Counted from the stretch's first letter, positions 8,284 through 17,809 are shown. The stretch: 64,000 nt of DNA from UBA6115 sp050953005 (GCA_050953005.1 JBMNLV010000009.1:124001-188000); one strand, 5' to 3'. Translations and numbers: made by a program. Notes: generated by a model from the letters alone, not told the origin.

Positions 8284-8724
8284 ATGAAACAACGAAAGGA
8301 TTACTCAACCCGGCAACGCGATGCTGTCCTGGCATGTTTTGCCAGTCAGCCCAGGCGTGCCATGACTGCGCAAACCGTGTATGAGCAGCTCCGAAATGAC
8401 GGTGTATCCATTGGCCGTACAACAGTATTCCGCACCATTGCCAAGCTATGCGAGTCAGGCCAGCTTATTGTCCCGGCTGATTTGCGCTCCGCCAGCGGCA
8501 GCCCCAGAACCTACCAGCATGCCGGTCAGTCCCGCCACATTTCTTTACGCTGCTCAGGCTGCGGACAAATAGCAGCGCTGGCCTGTGAAGCGGTAAAACG
8601 CTTTGAACAACATCTTTTTGCCGACCATGGCTTCTTGCTTCAGGAAGCGGAGTGCCTCCTCAGCGGCCTGTGCGGCAAATGTCTTGACAAACAAGAAAGC
8701 TCTCATGCAAAGGAAAACGTATGA
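8284..8724 (+). CDS. zur: Fur-family zinc regulator (Zur)
   Basis: This is a metal-sensing transcriptional repressor of 146 residues. The N-terminal winged helix (about residues 8-65, with the SIGRTTVFRTIAKL recognition helix region) is followed by a dimerisation domain with the family signature HISLRCSGCG. Structural-zinc cysteine pairs are C90/C93 and C130/C133. Assignment as Zur rather than Fur or PerR comes from context: the next three genes are a zinc ABC transporter, and the start codon of znuA overlaps its stop by 4 bp (ATGA). A palindrome over its own promoter suggests autoregulation. Confidence 0.85.
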   Translation: MKQRKDYSTRQRDAVLACFASQPRRAMTAQTVYEQLRNDGVSIGRTTVFRTIAKLCESGQLIVPADLRSASGSPRTYQHAGQSRHISLRCSGCGQIAALACEAVKRFEQHLFADHGFLLQEAECLLSGLCGKCLDKQESSHAKENV

Positions 8725-9689
8725 AAAAAATTGTTATCTGCTTCCTGCTTCTCTGCCTCCTGCTGGTCAGGCCTTCCGCCATTCCCGCTCAGGATGGTTT
8801 GACGATCATTGCATTAAATTTTCCCGCGTATGATTTTAGCCGGCAGGTTGCGGGCGATCGCGGTCAGATCAGTATGCTGTTACCCCCGGGCACTGATGTG
8901 CACAGCTTTGAGCCTTCTCCAAAGGATTTAATTGCCCTGCACAGCGCAGACCTGGTGGTTTACAACGGCTGCATAGCGGACTACTGGATAAAGGATCTTC
9001 TGGCTGCCATGGAGGATGATGCGCCGGCTACCATCGTGATGATGGATCTGGTGGATACTGTGGCTGAGGAAACCACAGAGGGCATGGAGAATGCCACCCA
9101 TGATCATCCGACGGCTATGGATAATCACAACCATGCAGGAGACAGAAACGAAGATATACGGGAATTGGATGAGCATGTGTGGACCTCCCCGCGCAATGCC
9201 ATCCTGATATCCCGCGCTATTGCCAACAAGCTTTCCGAGCTGGATCCCCGTGGCAAACAGGTCTATGCTTCAAACTTCCAGCAATTTGAAAATGCGTTGC
9301 TGGCGCTGGACGCTGATTTTCGCGATCTGGTTGATAATGCTCCACGCAAAACCATCGTTTTGGGCGATCGTTTCGCAATGCGCTATTTTACACGTGAATA
9401 TGGCCTGTCCTATTATGCGGCGTTTCCGGGCTGCAGCGCACAAACCGAACCCAGCGCCAAAACCATCGCTTTCCTGATAGACATTATCAAGGAAGAAGAT
9501 ATCCCTGTCGTTTTTCATATAGAGCTTTCCAGCCGCAAGGCTGCCGGCCTGATTGCATCGGAAACAGGAGCGCGGGATTTGCTCTTGCATTCAGCGCACA
9601 ATGTCAGCCAGGAGGAACTGGACAAAGGCATTACCTACATTGATATTATGCGTGGAAACCTTAAAAATCTCCGGGAGGCTTTGTACTGA
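8721..9689 (+). CDS. znuA: zinc ABC transporter substrate-binding protein
   Basis: This is the extracytoplasmic metal receptor of a ZnuABC-type importer, 322 residues. It starts with a hydrophobic signal sequence (MKKIVICFLLLCLLLV), then the cluster A-I metal-binding fold with GTDVHSFEPSP, a His/Asp-rich loop (HDHPTAMDNHNH) between the two lobes, and ELDEHVWTSPRNA, the second metal His region. The His-rich loop favours zinc over manganese. The two cysteines in the signal are not in a lipobox, so lipoprotein anchoring, usual for Gram-positive receptors, is not evident. It overlaps zur by 4 bp and znuC by 1 bp. Confidence 0.88.
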   Translation: MKKIVICFLLLCLLLVRPSAIPAQDGLTIIALNFPAYDFSRQVAGDRGQISMLLPPGTDVHSFEPSPKDLIALHSADLVVYNGCIADYWIKDLLAAMEDDAPATIVMMDLVDTVAEETTEGMENATHDHPTAMDNHNHAGDRNEDIRELDEHVWTSPRNAILISRAIANKLSELDPRGKQVYASNFQQFENALLALDADFRDLVDNAPRKTIVLGDRFAMRYFTREYGLSYYAAFPGCSAQTEPSAKTIAFLIDIIKEEDIPVVFHIELSSRKAAGLIASETGARDLLLHSAHNVSQEELDKGITYIDIMRGNLKNLREALY

Positions 9690-10390
9690 TGGTATTAATT
9701 TCCGTTCGGGAAGCAGCTTTTGCCTATGACGGTCAAATCGTGCTCTCAGATGTCAGCTTTGATGTAGCTGCCGGCGATTATCTGTGTATTGTAGGAGAGA
9801 ACGGCTCAGGCAAATCAACATTGATGAAAGGTCTGCTACGCCTGGTAACACCGGTTAAGGGCAGTATACGTCTGGAGGGCGGACTTGCGCGGGATGAAAT
9901 AGGATACCTGCCCCAGCAGAACCTGACCCAGCGTGATTTTCCCGCTTCCGTGCTGGAAGTGGTACAGTCCGGTATCCGCGGCAGGCAGCTGTTTTTGAGC
10001 AAGAAGGACAAACAGCGTGCCCGCGCCATGATGGATCTGATGGAGATTGGCAGCCTGAGCCGACACAGCTTTATGGAATTGTCCGGTGGCCAGCGCCAGC
10101 GGGTACTCCTTGCCCGTGCGCTGTGTGCGACGGGCAAGCTGCTGCTGATGGATGAACCTACCGCGGGGCTGGATCCTGTTGTCGCGCGGGAATTGTACAA
10201 AACCATTGAACGCATCAACCATGAACAGGGCATTGCTGTAATCATGATAACGCATGATGTCCACACTGCCGCCCTGTTTGCTTCGCACATTTTACACCTG
10301 CAGCACACGCCGTTATTTTATGGCAAGCCGGAAGAGTATCTAAGCACCTATCACGGACAGTGTTTCGCGGGAGGTGTATGCAATGTTTGA
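9689..10390 (+). CDS. znuC: zinc ABC transporter ATP-binding protein
   Basis: This is the cytoplasmic ATPase of the zinc importer, 233 residues. Walker A (GENGSGKST), Q-loop region (GYLPQQ), ABC signature (LSGGQRQR), Walker B with D-loop (LLLMDEPTAGLD) and the switch His (MITHD) are all visible in order. Its ATG shares one base with the znuA stop (TGATG), and its 3' end overlaps znuB by 8 bp. Confidence 0.93.
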   Translation: MVLISVREAAFAYDGQIVLSDVSFDVAAGDYLCIVGENGSGKSTLMKGLLRLVTPVKGSIRLEGGLARDEIGYLPQQNLTQRDFPASVLEVVQSGIRGRQLFLSKKDKQRARAMMDLMEIGSLSRHSFMELSGGQRQRVLLARALCATGKLLLMDEPTAGLDPVVARELYKTIERINHEQGIAVIMITHDVHTAALFASHILHLQHTPLFYGKPEEYLSTYHGQCFAGGVCNV

Positions 10391-11207
10391 CTGGTTGAAC
10401 GAGATGCTGTCCTATTCCTTTATTGTGCGCGCGCTGGTGGTGGGCCTGATTGTATCCCTGTGCGCAGCGCTGCTGGGCGTAAGCCTGGTGCTTAAGCGTT
10501 ACTCAATGATCGGCGACGGCCTGTCCCATGTAGCTTTTGGAGCGCTGGCCATCGCGATGGCCCTGGATGTTGCGCCCCTGGCGTTTACTGTGCCGGTTGT
10601 GGTGCTGGCTGCCCTGCTGCTGTTGAAGCTGAGCGAACGCAGCAAAATCAAAGGTGACGCCGCTATCGGTATGATCGCGACCGCTGCGCTGGCCATCGGA
10701 GTGACAGTGCTGTCCATGGCCCGCGGCATCAATGCGGACATCTCCAGCTATTTGTTTGGCAGCATCCTGATGATGTCCAGGGAAGATCTAACACTCAGCT
10801 TGTGGTTGGGCAGCGCGGTGCTGATCCTCTTTGTGCTGTTTTACCGGCGCATTTTTACCGTGACCTTTGATGAGGCCTTTGCCCGTGCCACCGGCTTGCG
10901 TGTAGGGCTGTACAACACGCTCATCGCTGTGCTGACTGCAGTAACCATTGTACTGGGCATGCGTCTGATGGGTGCGATGCTGATTTCGTCCCTGATTATC
11001 TTTCCGGCGCTGACTGCTATGCGCGTATATAAATCCTTCCTCAGGGTGACCCTGTGCGCCGCCCTTGTCAGCCTGATCAGTTTCCTGGTCGGGATGTCGC
11101 TGTCTTACATGTTGTCCACCCCGGCAGGCGCCAGCGTAGTGTTGGTCAACACAGTGATGTTCCTGCTGTTTTCTTTGATAAACACGCTCAAAAACAGAGT
11201 GTGCTGA
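10383..11207 (+). CDS. znuB: zinc ABC transporter permease
   Basis: This is the membrane subunit of the zinc importer, about 274 residues with eight or so hydrophobic helices and the ABC-3 family hallmarks (SLVLKRYSMIGDGLSHVAFG near the N-terminus, GAMLISSLIIFPALTAM later). I choose ATG 10383, which has a GGGAGG site 8 nt upstream; an in-frame GTG at 10374 would place that site inside the gene. Last gene of the zinc operon; uvrA follows after about 95 nt with its own ribosome site. Confidence 0.9.
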   Translation: MFDWLNEMLSYSFIVRALVVGLIVSLCAALLGVSLVLKRYSMIGDGLSHVAFGALAIAMALDVAPLAFTVPVVVLAALLLLKLSERSKIKGDAAIGMIATAALAIGVTVLSMARGINADISSYLFGSILMMSREDLTLSLWLGSAVLILFVLFYRRIFTVTFDEAFARATGLRVGLYNTLIAVLTAVTIVLGMRLMGAMLISSLIIFPALTAMRVYKSFLRVTLCAALVSLISFLVGMSLSYMLSTPAGASVVLVNTVMFLLFSLINTLKNRVC

Positions 11208-11301
11208 TCACATTTTCCGTATCGCCTTGTAATAAGCGAACAGGTGTGCTATTGTAATGACGGCCCGCGCAAGCGGGCACAGTGTTCGCCCCGGAGGCAC
11301 C

Positions 11302-14130
11302 ATGAGCGATTCCCTGATCATTAAGGGCGCGCGGGAGCACAACCTGAAAAATGTGGATGTAACCCTGCCGCGCAATCGTTTAATTGTTTTTACAGGCTTG
11401 TCGGGATCCGGCAAGTCTTCTTTGGCTTTTGATACCATCTACGCCGAAGGCCAGCGCCGCTATGTGGAAAGCATGTCCAGCTATGCGCGCCAGTTCCTAG
11501 GGCAAATGGAGAAACCAGATATAGACGCCATTGAAGGGCTTTCGCCTGCGATTTCCATCGACCAGAAAACCTCCGGCCATAACCCGCGATCCACCGTGGG
11601 TACAGTGACTGAAATCCACGATTATCTACGCTTGCTGTACGCGCGCGTTGGCACCCCGCACTGTCCGCAGTGCGGCAAGGAAATCCGACAGCAAACGGTG
11701 GATCAGATGGTGGATGCGATAGAGCGGCTTCCGGAGGATACAAGGCTGATGATCCTTTCCCCTGTAGTTCGCGCGCGCAAGGGAGAGCATGTCAAGCTGC
11801 TGGAAGGCGCTGCCAAGGCCGGCTTTGCGCGCGTACGAATCGATGGAACGGTATATGATCTGGACGATACACCGCCGCTGGACAAAAAGAAGAACCATAC
11901 CATCGACCTGGTGGTGGACCGCATCATCACGAAACCCGGCATACGCAGCCGCCTGAGCGACTCGGTAGAAACCGCACTGCGCGAATCCGGCGGGTTGATG
12001 GCGATCCAACAGGTACCCGATGGTGAATATACTCTGTTTTCCCAGAATTATGCCTGTCCTGAGTGTGGCATCAGCATCGAGGATCTGGCGCCAAGGACGT
12101 TTTCATTCAACTCTCCTTTTGGCGCCTGCCAGGCTTGCTCAGGCCTGGGTGTCACGCGCAATATCCCAGCTGAATTGATTCTGCCCGACAAAAGCAAATC
12201 CCTCAACCAGGGCGCGGTCAACGCCATGGGCTGGAACAGCTCCGGAGATGAATCTTCCACAGCGCATATGATGTTTGTGGGTTTAAGCGAAAAATATGGT
12301 TTCAGTATGGACACCCCGGTGGGCGACCTGCCAAGGAAAATCATCGACATCATCCTTTACGGCGCCAAGGGCACCAAGATTCCCGTGCACTTCAAGAGCA
12401 TCTCCGGCAGCGGCACCTACAATGTTACCTATGAGGGCATTATCCCAACCCTACTGCGCCGCTACAACGAAACCAACAGTGAGTCTGCCAAGGCCATGTA
12501 TGAGTCCTTCATGCGCGAGGAGCCCTGTCCTTCCTGCCAAGGGCAGCGGCTCAAACCGGAAGCCCTGGCAGTGACTGTTGGTGGTAAAAGCATTGCGCAG
12601 CTAAGCGCCATGAACCTGACAGACGCCCAGCGATTTTTAGAAGGTCTGCGCCTGGGGCAGACGCAGACCATCATCGCAGAGCAAATCATTAAGGAACTGC
12701 GCGCCAGACTCAACTTTCTCAGGGATGTAGGGCTGGACTATTTGAGCTTGTCCCGTTCAGCTGCGAGCTTGTCCGGCGGCGAATCCCAGCGCATCCGCCT
12801 GGCTACGCAGATTGGTTCCGGTTTGGTTGGCGTTCTCTATATCCTGGATGAGCCCTCCATCGGCCTGCACCAAAAGGACAACGCGAGGCTGCTGGGCACG
12901 CTCAAGCGCCTGCGCGACCTGGGCAATACCCTGATTGTAGTGGAACACGATGAAGAAACCCTGCGCAATGCCGATTGGGTGGTCGATTTTGGCCCGGGCG
13001 CGGGCAAACAGGGCGGCTACATCGTTGCCCAGGGCACGCTCAACGAGATCATGGCCTGCGAAGATTCCATTACCGGAGCCTACGCAGCCGGCCGCAAGTT
13101 CATCCCCCTGCCCGCTCAGCGACGAGAACCCACAGGATGGCTCAAGGTGGTAGGAGCGCGCGCCAACAATCTCAAAAATATAAATGTCTCCTTTCCCCTG
13201 GGCGTATTTTGCGCGGTCTCCGGAGTGTCCGGCAGCGGCAAGAGCAGCCTGGTCAACCAGATTCTCTACAAAGCGCTGGCGCGGGATTTAAACCGCGCTT
13301 CCACCTATCCGGGCGACCATGACCGCATTGAGGGGCTGGAGCAATTGGACAAAATCATTGCCATTGACCAATCCCCTATCGGCCGCACACCACGCAGCAA
13401 TCCCGCTACCTACACAGGCGTATTTGATGCGATCCGCCGTGTCTTCTCCCAGACCAATGAGGCCAAAGCCCGCGGCTACAGGGAAAACCGCTTCTCCTTC
13501 AACGTTAAGGGCGGCCGCTGCGAGGCCTGCAGCGGGGATGGCATGCTTAAAATCGAGATGCATTTTCTGGCTGATCTTTATGTGCCCTGTGAGGTCTGCA
13601 AAGGCAAGCGCTACAGTCAGGAGACCCTGCAAATCAAGTACCGCGGCAAAAGCATTGCCGATGTGCTGAATATGACTGTGGATGAAGCTCTGTCCTTCTT
13701 TGAGCGCCACAGGCAAATTTATCAGAAACTCAAAACCCTTCACGATGTGGGCCTGGGTTATATCCAGCTGGGACAGCCTTCTACTACGCTTTCCGGCGGC
13801 GAGGCGCAACGGGTTAAGCTGGCAACCGAATTAAGTCGCAAGGCAACCGGTAAAACGCTGGTGCTGCTGGACGAACCAACCACCGGGCTGCATGTAGACG
13901 ATGTTTCAAGACTGATCCAAGTACTGCAGCGGCTGACATATTCAGGCAACACGGTGCTGGTGATCGAGCACAACATGGACGTGCTCAAAACAGCCGATTA
14001 TATTATCGATCTGGGCCCGGAGGGAGGAGAGCGTGGCGGTCAGGTTGTCGCGACGGGCACACCCGAACAAATCGCCCGGTCAAAGGGCAGCTATACCGGG
14101 GAGTACTTAAGAAAGGCCGGCATCAGCTGA
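11302..14130 (+). CDS. uvrA: excinuclease ABC subunit A
   Basis: UvrA is the damage-recognition ATPase of nucleotide excision repair. The 942-residue product has two ABC ATPase modules with Walker A GLSGSGKSS and GVSGSGKSS and two signature/Walker B sets (SLSGGESQR with LDEPSIGL; TLSGGEAQR with LDEPTTGL). There are zinc-binding Cys clusters (CPECGISIEDL...CQACSGLG; CEACSGDG...CEVCKGKRY). I place the start at ATG 11302, 4 nt after GGAGG; an upstream in-frame ATG at 11257 lacks a good site. uvrB is not in the window. The stop TGA overlaps the next ATG. Confidence 0.96.
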   Translation: MSDSLIIKGAREHNLKNVDVTLPRNRLIVFTGLSGSGKSSLAFDTIYAEGQRRYVESMSSYARQFLGQMEKPDIDAIEGLSPAISIDQKTSGHNPRSTVGTVTEIHDYLRLLYARVGTPHCPQCGKEIRQQTVDQMVDAIERLPEDTRLMILSPVVRARKGEHVKLLEGAAKAGFARVRIDGTVYDLDDTPPLDKKKNHTIDLVVDRIITKPGIRSRLSDSVETALRESGGLMAIQQVPDGEYTLFSQNYACPECGISIEDLAPRTFSFNSPFGACQACSGLGVTRNIPAELILPDKSKSLNQGAVNAMGWNSSGDESSTAHMMFVGLSEKYGFSMDTPVGDLPRKIIDIILYGAKGTKIPVHFKSISGSGTYNVTYEGIIPTLLRRYNETNSESAKAMYESFMREEPCPSCQGQRLKPEALAVTVGGKSIAQLSAMNLTDAQRFLEGLRLGQTQTIIAEQIIKELRARLNFLRDVGLDYLSLSRSAASLSGGESQRIRLATQIGSGLVGVLYILDEPSIGLHQKDNARLLGTLKRLRDLGNTLIVVEHDEETLRNADWVVDFGPGAGKQGGYIVAQGTLNEIMACEDSITGAYAAGRKFIPLPAQRREPTGWLKVVGARANNLKNINVSFPLGVFCAVSGVSGSGKSSLVNQILYKALARDLNRASTYPGDHDRIEGLEQLDKIIAIDQSPIGRTPRSNPATYTGVFDAIRRVFSQTNEAKARGYRENRFSFNVKGGRCEACSGDGMLKIEMHFLADLYVPCEVCKGKRYSQETLQIKYRGKSIADVLNMTVDEALSFFERHRQIYQKLKTLHDVGLGYIQLGQPSTTLSGGEAQRVKLATELSRKATGKTLVLLDEPTTGLHVDDVSRLIQVLQRLTYSGNTVLVIEHNMDVLKTADYIIDLGPEGGERGGQVVATGTPEQIARSKGSYTGEYLRKAGIS

Positions 14131-14369
14131 TGCGTTGCGCTTGTCCCCATTGCGAAAGCTTCATGCCCCAGGCAGAGGGAAACATACGTTGCGTATGCCC
14201 GCAATGCGGCTACACCTGCGCGGCCTGCCTGGGCCTGGGTACACAGCCGTTAAGTCTTCAGGCGATCCGTGCACTGGCGCAGAAGTCAGAAACCATTCTG
14301 GGTGACACAGCTGAAGCTGTCGATTATCCTTCACAATCCATCCCCATAACCGGCCACAGCCTTGAATGA
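14130..14369 (+). CDS. small double-zinc-ribbon protein, unknown
   Basis: This is a 79-residue hypothetical protein. Its first half holds cysteines in CAC-PHC and CVCPQCGYTCAAC arrangements, which look like one or two zinc ribbons; the second half is non-conserved in appearance and acidic. The ATG shares a base with the uvrA stop (TGATG), so it is translationally coupled to uvrA. No named family was recognised. Coding status rests on the coupling and the Cys pattern. Confidence 0.6.
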   Translation: MRCACPHCESFMPQAEGNIRCVCPQCGYTCAACLGLGTQPLSLQAIRALAQKSETILGDTAEAVDYPSQSIPITGHSLE

Positions 14370-14417
14370 GCGACCGGTTTTCGCTATACTGAAACACAGA
14401 AAATAAGGAGGTATGCC

Positions 14418-15329
14418 ATGCGACGGAAAACTATCAGCCCGCACAAGCGTGCCTGGGAGATATATTTTCAACAGTTGCCCAAGGTATTCATCCTTCTGCT
14501 TTTCCAGATATTCCTCCGTCTAGTGGCATTCGCTCCGTTGTTGTTCGCGGGCATCACCGGCAATTTCTTTGGACTGGAAGCGCAGTTCGCACTGGTCTGT
14601 GGCCTGGCCTTTTCTTTGCCTCTGTATGCGCTGCTGGTAATGCCGATGCGTTTTCAGGCTGCCGCGTATAAAATCAGACTGCTATATGATTTGCCGCGTG
14701 ACAGCAGGGTAAATGCCCGCAATTATCTCCGCTGGCTTTCGGCGGCACTGGTGCGCCTGACGCGCGCGCTTCCCTTTTTGTTGCCCTTTTTCGCTTTTAT
14801 CATATTATATTTTTACTATATCCCCTATCCGGACTTTACTGTTCCCATGTTGGGCATCTCCAACCTGGGCGACCTGATTGGTCTGAGTTTCATCGGTGGA
14901 ATTATGATCATCGGCTTGGCAGGCGTCCTGTTTGCCTTGCTGGCCGCTTATGGTTGGAATCGCGACATTTCCTTTGAGCATCAGGATGTGCTCAAACAGG
15001 GCATCCGTATATCCCTGAATCAGTCATGCGTTTTGCGCGGTCGGCGCAAGCGTGCCATCAACTACACGGTATTCATCAACCTCTTACTGTGCCTGCCGGC
15101 TGTCACCAGCGTCCTCCTGATTCTGGGCAGTTACCTCTTGTCCCTGCCGCGGATGGGTATGCTGGCCATGGATTACATGAACATGGCCATCACGTTGATT
15201 CAACTGAATCTTCCGGACAGAACGCTGCTGATGATTCTACTGGTCATGGCAGTGTTGTGGCTGCCTTTGCTTCCCTTGCGGAAGCTGGCTCTAAGCGCGG
15301 CTGTAGCCGACAAGACAGTAAAGTCGTGA
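14418..15329 (+). CDS. multi-pass membrane protein, unknown
   Basis: This 303-residue integral membrane protein has about six to seven hydrophobic helices (for example FILLLFQIFLRLVAFAPLLF, LPFLLPFFAFIILYFYY and IMIIGLAGVLFALLAA) and a basic cytoplasmic loop (RGRRKRAINY). A strong AAGGAGG site precedes the ATG. Its last bases overlap the GTG start of the pseudouridine synthase. I recognise no family; it resembles generic DUF975/YesL-like membrane proteins only in overall plan. Confidence 0.7.
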   Translation: MRRKTISPHKRAWEIYFQQLPKVFILLLFQIFLRLVAFAPLLFAGITGNFFGLEAQFALVCGLAFSLPLYALLVMPMRFQAAAYKIRLLYDLPRDSRVNARNYLRWLSAALVRLTRALPFLLPFFAFIILYFYYIPYPDFTVPMLGISNLGDLIGLSFIGGIMIIGLAGVLFALLAAYGWNRDISFEHQDVLKQGIRISLNQSCVLRGRRKRAINYTVFINLLLCLPAVTSVLLILGSYLLSLPRMGMLAMDYMNMAITLIQLNLPDRTLLMILLVMAVLWLPLLPLRKLALSAAVADKTVKS

Positions 15330-16045
15330 GGCTGGACAAGCTGCTGGCACAAACCGCCGGGTTCAGCCGATCCCAGGCGCGAGCGGCCATCCGCGCAGGA
15401 CGGGTTCAGGTAGCAGGAAAGACCCTTGTCACGCCGGAAAGCGAGGTTTCTTCCGATGACACCTTCCTGTTGGATGGGCAACCTTATTACCCGCAAAGCG
15501 AATGGCACCTGATGCTCAACAAGCCCTTGGGTGTGCTGACCGCCGCGCGCGATCACAGGTCACCCACTGTCATGGACTTGCTGCCTGAACACTATACCAG
15601 GGTTCGCTGTATGCCGGTGGGCAGGCTGGACAAGGACACGGAAGGCTTGTTGATTTTAACCAGCAACGGCGAACTGGCCCACCGCCTGCTGTCTCCGAAG
15701 CGGGGTATTGTCAAGGTTTATCAGGCAAGGGTTTCCGGCTGTTTGGACGCTGATGATGTAACAGCCTTTTCACAAGGAATTTCCCTGGGTGATATTACCG
15801 CTCTGCCCGCCCGCCTGATTATCCGGTACGCGCAGCAGGGGCATAGCCTTGCGGAGGTGGAGCTGACCGAGGGAAAACATCGCCAGGTACGGCGGATGTT
15901 TGGCAGCAGGGGTCATGAGGTATTGTCCCTGACACGTTTGGTTTTTGGCCCGCTGATACTGGACCCGGAACTGGCTCCCGGTCAATTCCGTGCATTGACA
16001 GCGCAGGAAGCAGACCGGTTGAAGGAGGCCGTCAACCTTGTCTGA
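15326..16045 (+). CDS. rsuA: 16S/23S rRNA pseudouridine synthase (RsuA family)
   Basis: The enzyme isomerises uridine to pseudouridine in rRNA. The 239-residue protein has an N-terminal S4 domain (VRLDKLLAQTAGFSRSQA) and the RsuA/RluB catalytic domain with GRLDKDTEGLLILT, where the aspartate is the catalytic residue, plus the KHRQVRRMF motif. Start is GTG 15326, which overlaps the previous stop in a GTGA. A much longer open frame exists upstream but runs through the membrane protein gene. RsuA (16S psi516) is preferred over RluB/E on length, without certainty. Confidence 0.88.
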   Translation: MRLDKLLAQTAGFSRSQARAAIRAGRVQVAGKTLVTPESEVSSDDTFLLDGQPYYPQSEWHLMLNKPLGVLTAARDHRSPTVMDLLPEHYTRVRCMPVGRLDKDTEGLLILTSNGELAHRLLSPKRGIVKVYQARVSGCLDADDVTAFSQGISLGDITALPARLIIRYAQQGHSLAEVELTEGKHRQVRRMFGSRGHEVLSLTRLVFGPLILDPELAPGQFRALTAQEADRLKEAVNLV

Positions 16046-16643
16046 ACAGTATTTTGCATCCAGTCCCCAGTCATCGCACAACATTAAGACTTTTGATGTT
16101 GCCTTTGAGGACTGTGTCTTCCGGTTTGAAACGGACGCGGGTGTATTCTCCCGGGATGGTCTCGATGACGGCTCCGCACTGTTGCTGAAAAACACGCTGC
16201 CTTATCTGGCCGGCCATGTGCTGGACCTGGGCTGCGGCTGGGGCGCTGTCGGTGTGATCACTGCCCGCCTCAAGCCACATTGCCGGGTAACTATGCTGGA
16301 CATCAACGAGCGTGCTGTCAACCTGGCTTGCAAAAACCTGGAACACAACCATGTGCATGCGCAAGTGTTTTGCGCGGACGGGCTTTCGCAGGTCCCGGGA
16401 AATTTCGACTGGATTTTGATGAACCCGCCTATACGCGCAGGCAAGCAAACCGTCTACCGCCTGTTTGAAGAAAGCGCCAACAGGCTGAATACCGGGGGGA
16501 CTCTGGCTCTTGTCATCCGTAAGCAACAAGGCGCGCTCAGCGCCAGGGTTTATCTGGAGACGCTGTTTGATACTGTTTCCTTAATAAGCCGAAAATCAGG
16601 CTATCACATTTTTTTCTGCAGGAGGGACAAACATGAAGTATGA
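16038..16643 (+). CDS. RsmC-like class I SAM methyltransferase
   Basis: This 201-residue protein carries the MTS domain seen in 16S rRNA m2G1207 methyltransferase RsmC. The SAM-binding motif I is LDLGCGWGAVG (about residues 62-72), with an acidic residue after strand 2 (MLDINERAV) and the catalytic NPPIR motif (NPPxR type). It is a single-domain version, as is common in Firmicutes. The start is TTG 16038 with AAGGAGG 9 nt upstream, overlapping the rsuA stop. The rRNA target is inferred from the family. Confidence 0.82.
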   Translation: MSEQYFASSPQSSHNIKTFDVAFEDCVFRFETDAGVFSRDGLDDGSALLLKNTLPYLAGHVLDLGCGWGAVGVITARLKPHCRVTMLDINERAVNLACKNLEHNHVHAQVFCADGLSQVPGNFDWILMNPPIRAGKQTVYRLFEESANRLNTGGTLALVIRKQQGALSARVYLETLFDTVSLISRKSGYHIFFCRRDKHEV

Positions 16644-17805
16644 CCGGGCATTTTTTGATGCGGGGATCAACCGTTCCGGCACCAACAGCACCAAATGGAC
16701 AGCCAGCGGCATTATGCAGGAGGGCATGATACCGCTGTGGGTCGCCGACATGGATTTTGAATGCGCACAACCCATCCGCGATGCGCTCAAGCGCCGCGCT
16801 GAGCATGCGTGCTACGGCTATACCTTTGCCGGCCAGGAGGACAGGGATGCCTTCACCGGTTTTTGGCAGCGCCGGCACAAATTGACACTCAGCGGGAACA
16901 ACCTGGCGATGATGCCCACGGTTGTAGCCGGTTTGCGCGCCTGTGTAAACACCATGACACATCCGGGTGACGGCGTCATTATCCAGACCCCTGTCTACGG
17001 TCCCTTTATCGCGGCTGTCCGGGAGAGCGGCCGGGTGGTGCTGGATGCTGCGCTCAAGCACGATCAAGGGCGCTACACCATGGATTATGAAACGATTGAA
17101 CAATTCCTGCGTCAGGGCGCACGGATGATGATCCTGTGCAACCCGCACAACCCTGTGGGGCGCGCCTGGTCGCAAGAGGAATTGCGTGTCCTCGTATCCC
17201 TGCTCAACCGCTACAAGGCCCGCCTGGTTTCCGATGAAATCCATGCCGACTTTGTTTATTCACCACGGGAATTTATTCCCATCCTCTCACTTCCTGAAGC
17301 CCGGGAAGATATCGTGATGCTGGCAGCTGCCAGCAAGACCTTCAATATAGCAGGCCTCCAACAGGCTACTGCGGTCTGTCGGGACCGGGATGTAAGCACG
17401 ATGCTCGCACGCTACCTGGAGCGTGCCGGCGCGCAAACCGGCAACATTTTTGCCCTGGTAGGCACCCGTGCCGCCTATAATGAATGCGATGACTGGCTGG
17501 ATGCGCTGATGCTGTACCTGATGGACAATCAGGCAGCGTTGACCAAGCTGCTTGGCGAACTGCTCCCCCACGCAGTCATTTCCCCCATGGAGGCTACCTT
17601 CCTGGCCTGGGTAAACATCCGCGCCTATGACACGCCGCATTGCGAGATCGGTTCGCGCTGCAAGAAGCATGGCGTAGCGCTGACGGACGGCCAGTTCTTT
17701 GGCGTAAGCACCGGGGAAGGTTTTATGCGCATCAACTATGGCTGTCCCAAAAGCCAGCTTCTCGAAGGCTTGCAGCGATTTGCGTGCGCAATCAAGGAAG
17801 GGTAA
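16633..17805 (+). CDS. patB: MalY/PatB-type aminotransferase, probable cystathionine beta-lyase
   Basis: This is a PLP-dependent enzyme (fold type I) of 390 residues. It begins with the MalY/PatB signature (WVADMDF; CYGYTFAG), has a YGPF substrate/PLP loop, the CNPHNPVGRAW motif and the PLP lysine in AAASKTFNIAGLQ. The family cleaves cystathionine or cysteine-type C-S bonds; which substrate is used here cannot be read from sequence. It overlaps the upstream methyltransferase by 11 bp, and pepV follows 4 bp downstream, so it belongs to the long plus-strand operon. Confidence 0.88.
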   Translation: MKYDRAFFDAGINRSGTNSTKWTASGIMQEGMIPLWVADMDFECAQPIRDALKRRAEHACYGYTFAGQEDRDAFTGFWQRRHKLTLSGNNLAMMPTVVAGLRACVNTMTHPGDGVIIQTPVYGPFIAAVRESGRVVLDAALKHDQGRYTMDYETIEQFLRQGARMMILCNPHNPVGRAWSQEELRVLVSLLNRYKARLVSDEIHADFVYSPREFIPILSLPEAREDIVMLAAASKTFNIAGLQQATAVCRDRDVSTMLARYLERAGAQTGNIFALVGTRAAYNECDDWLDALMLYLMDNQAALTKLLGELLPHAVISPMEATFLAWVNIRAYDTPHCEIGSRCKKHGVALTDGQFFGVSTGEGFMRINYGCPKSQLLEGLQRFACAIKEG

Positions 17806-17809
17806 TAAT

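Noticed and set aside
16537..17244. Several long antisense frames within GC-rich plus-strand genes (for example opposite patB, pepV and the glm operon)
   Set aside because: They mirror codon bias of the real genes, lack ribosome sites and show no recognisable motifs.
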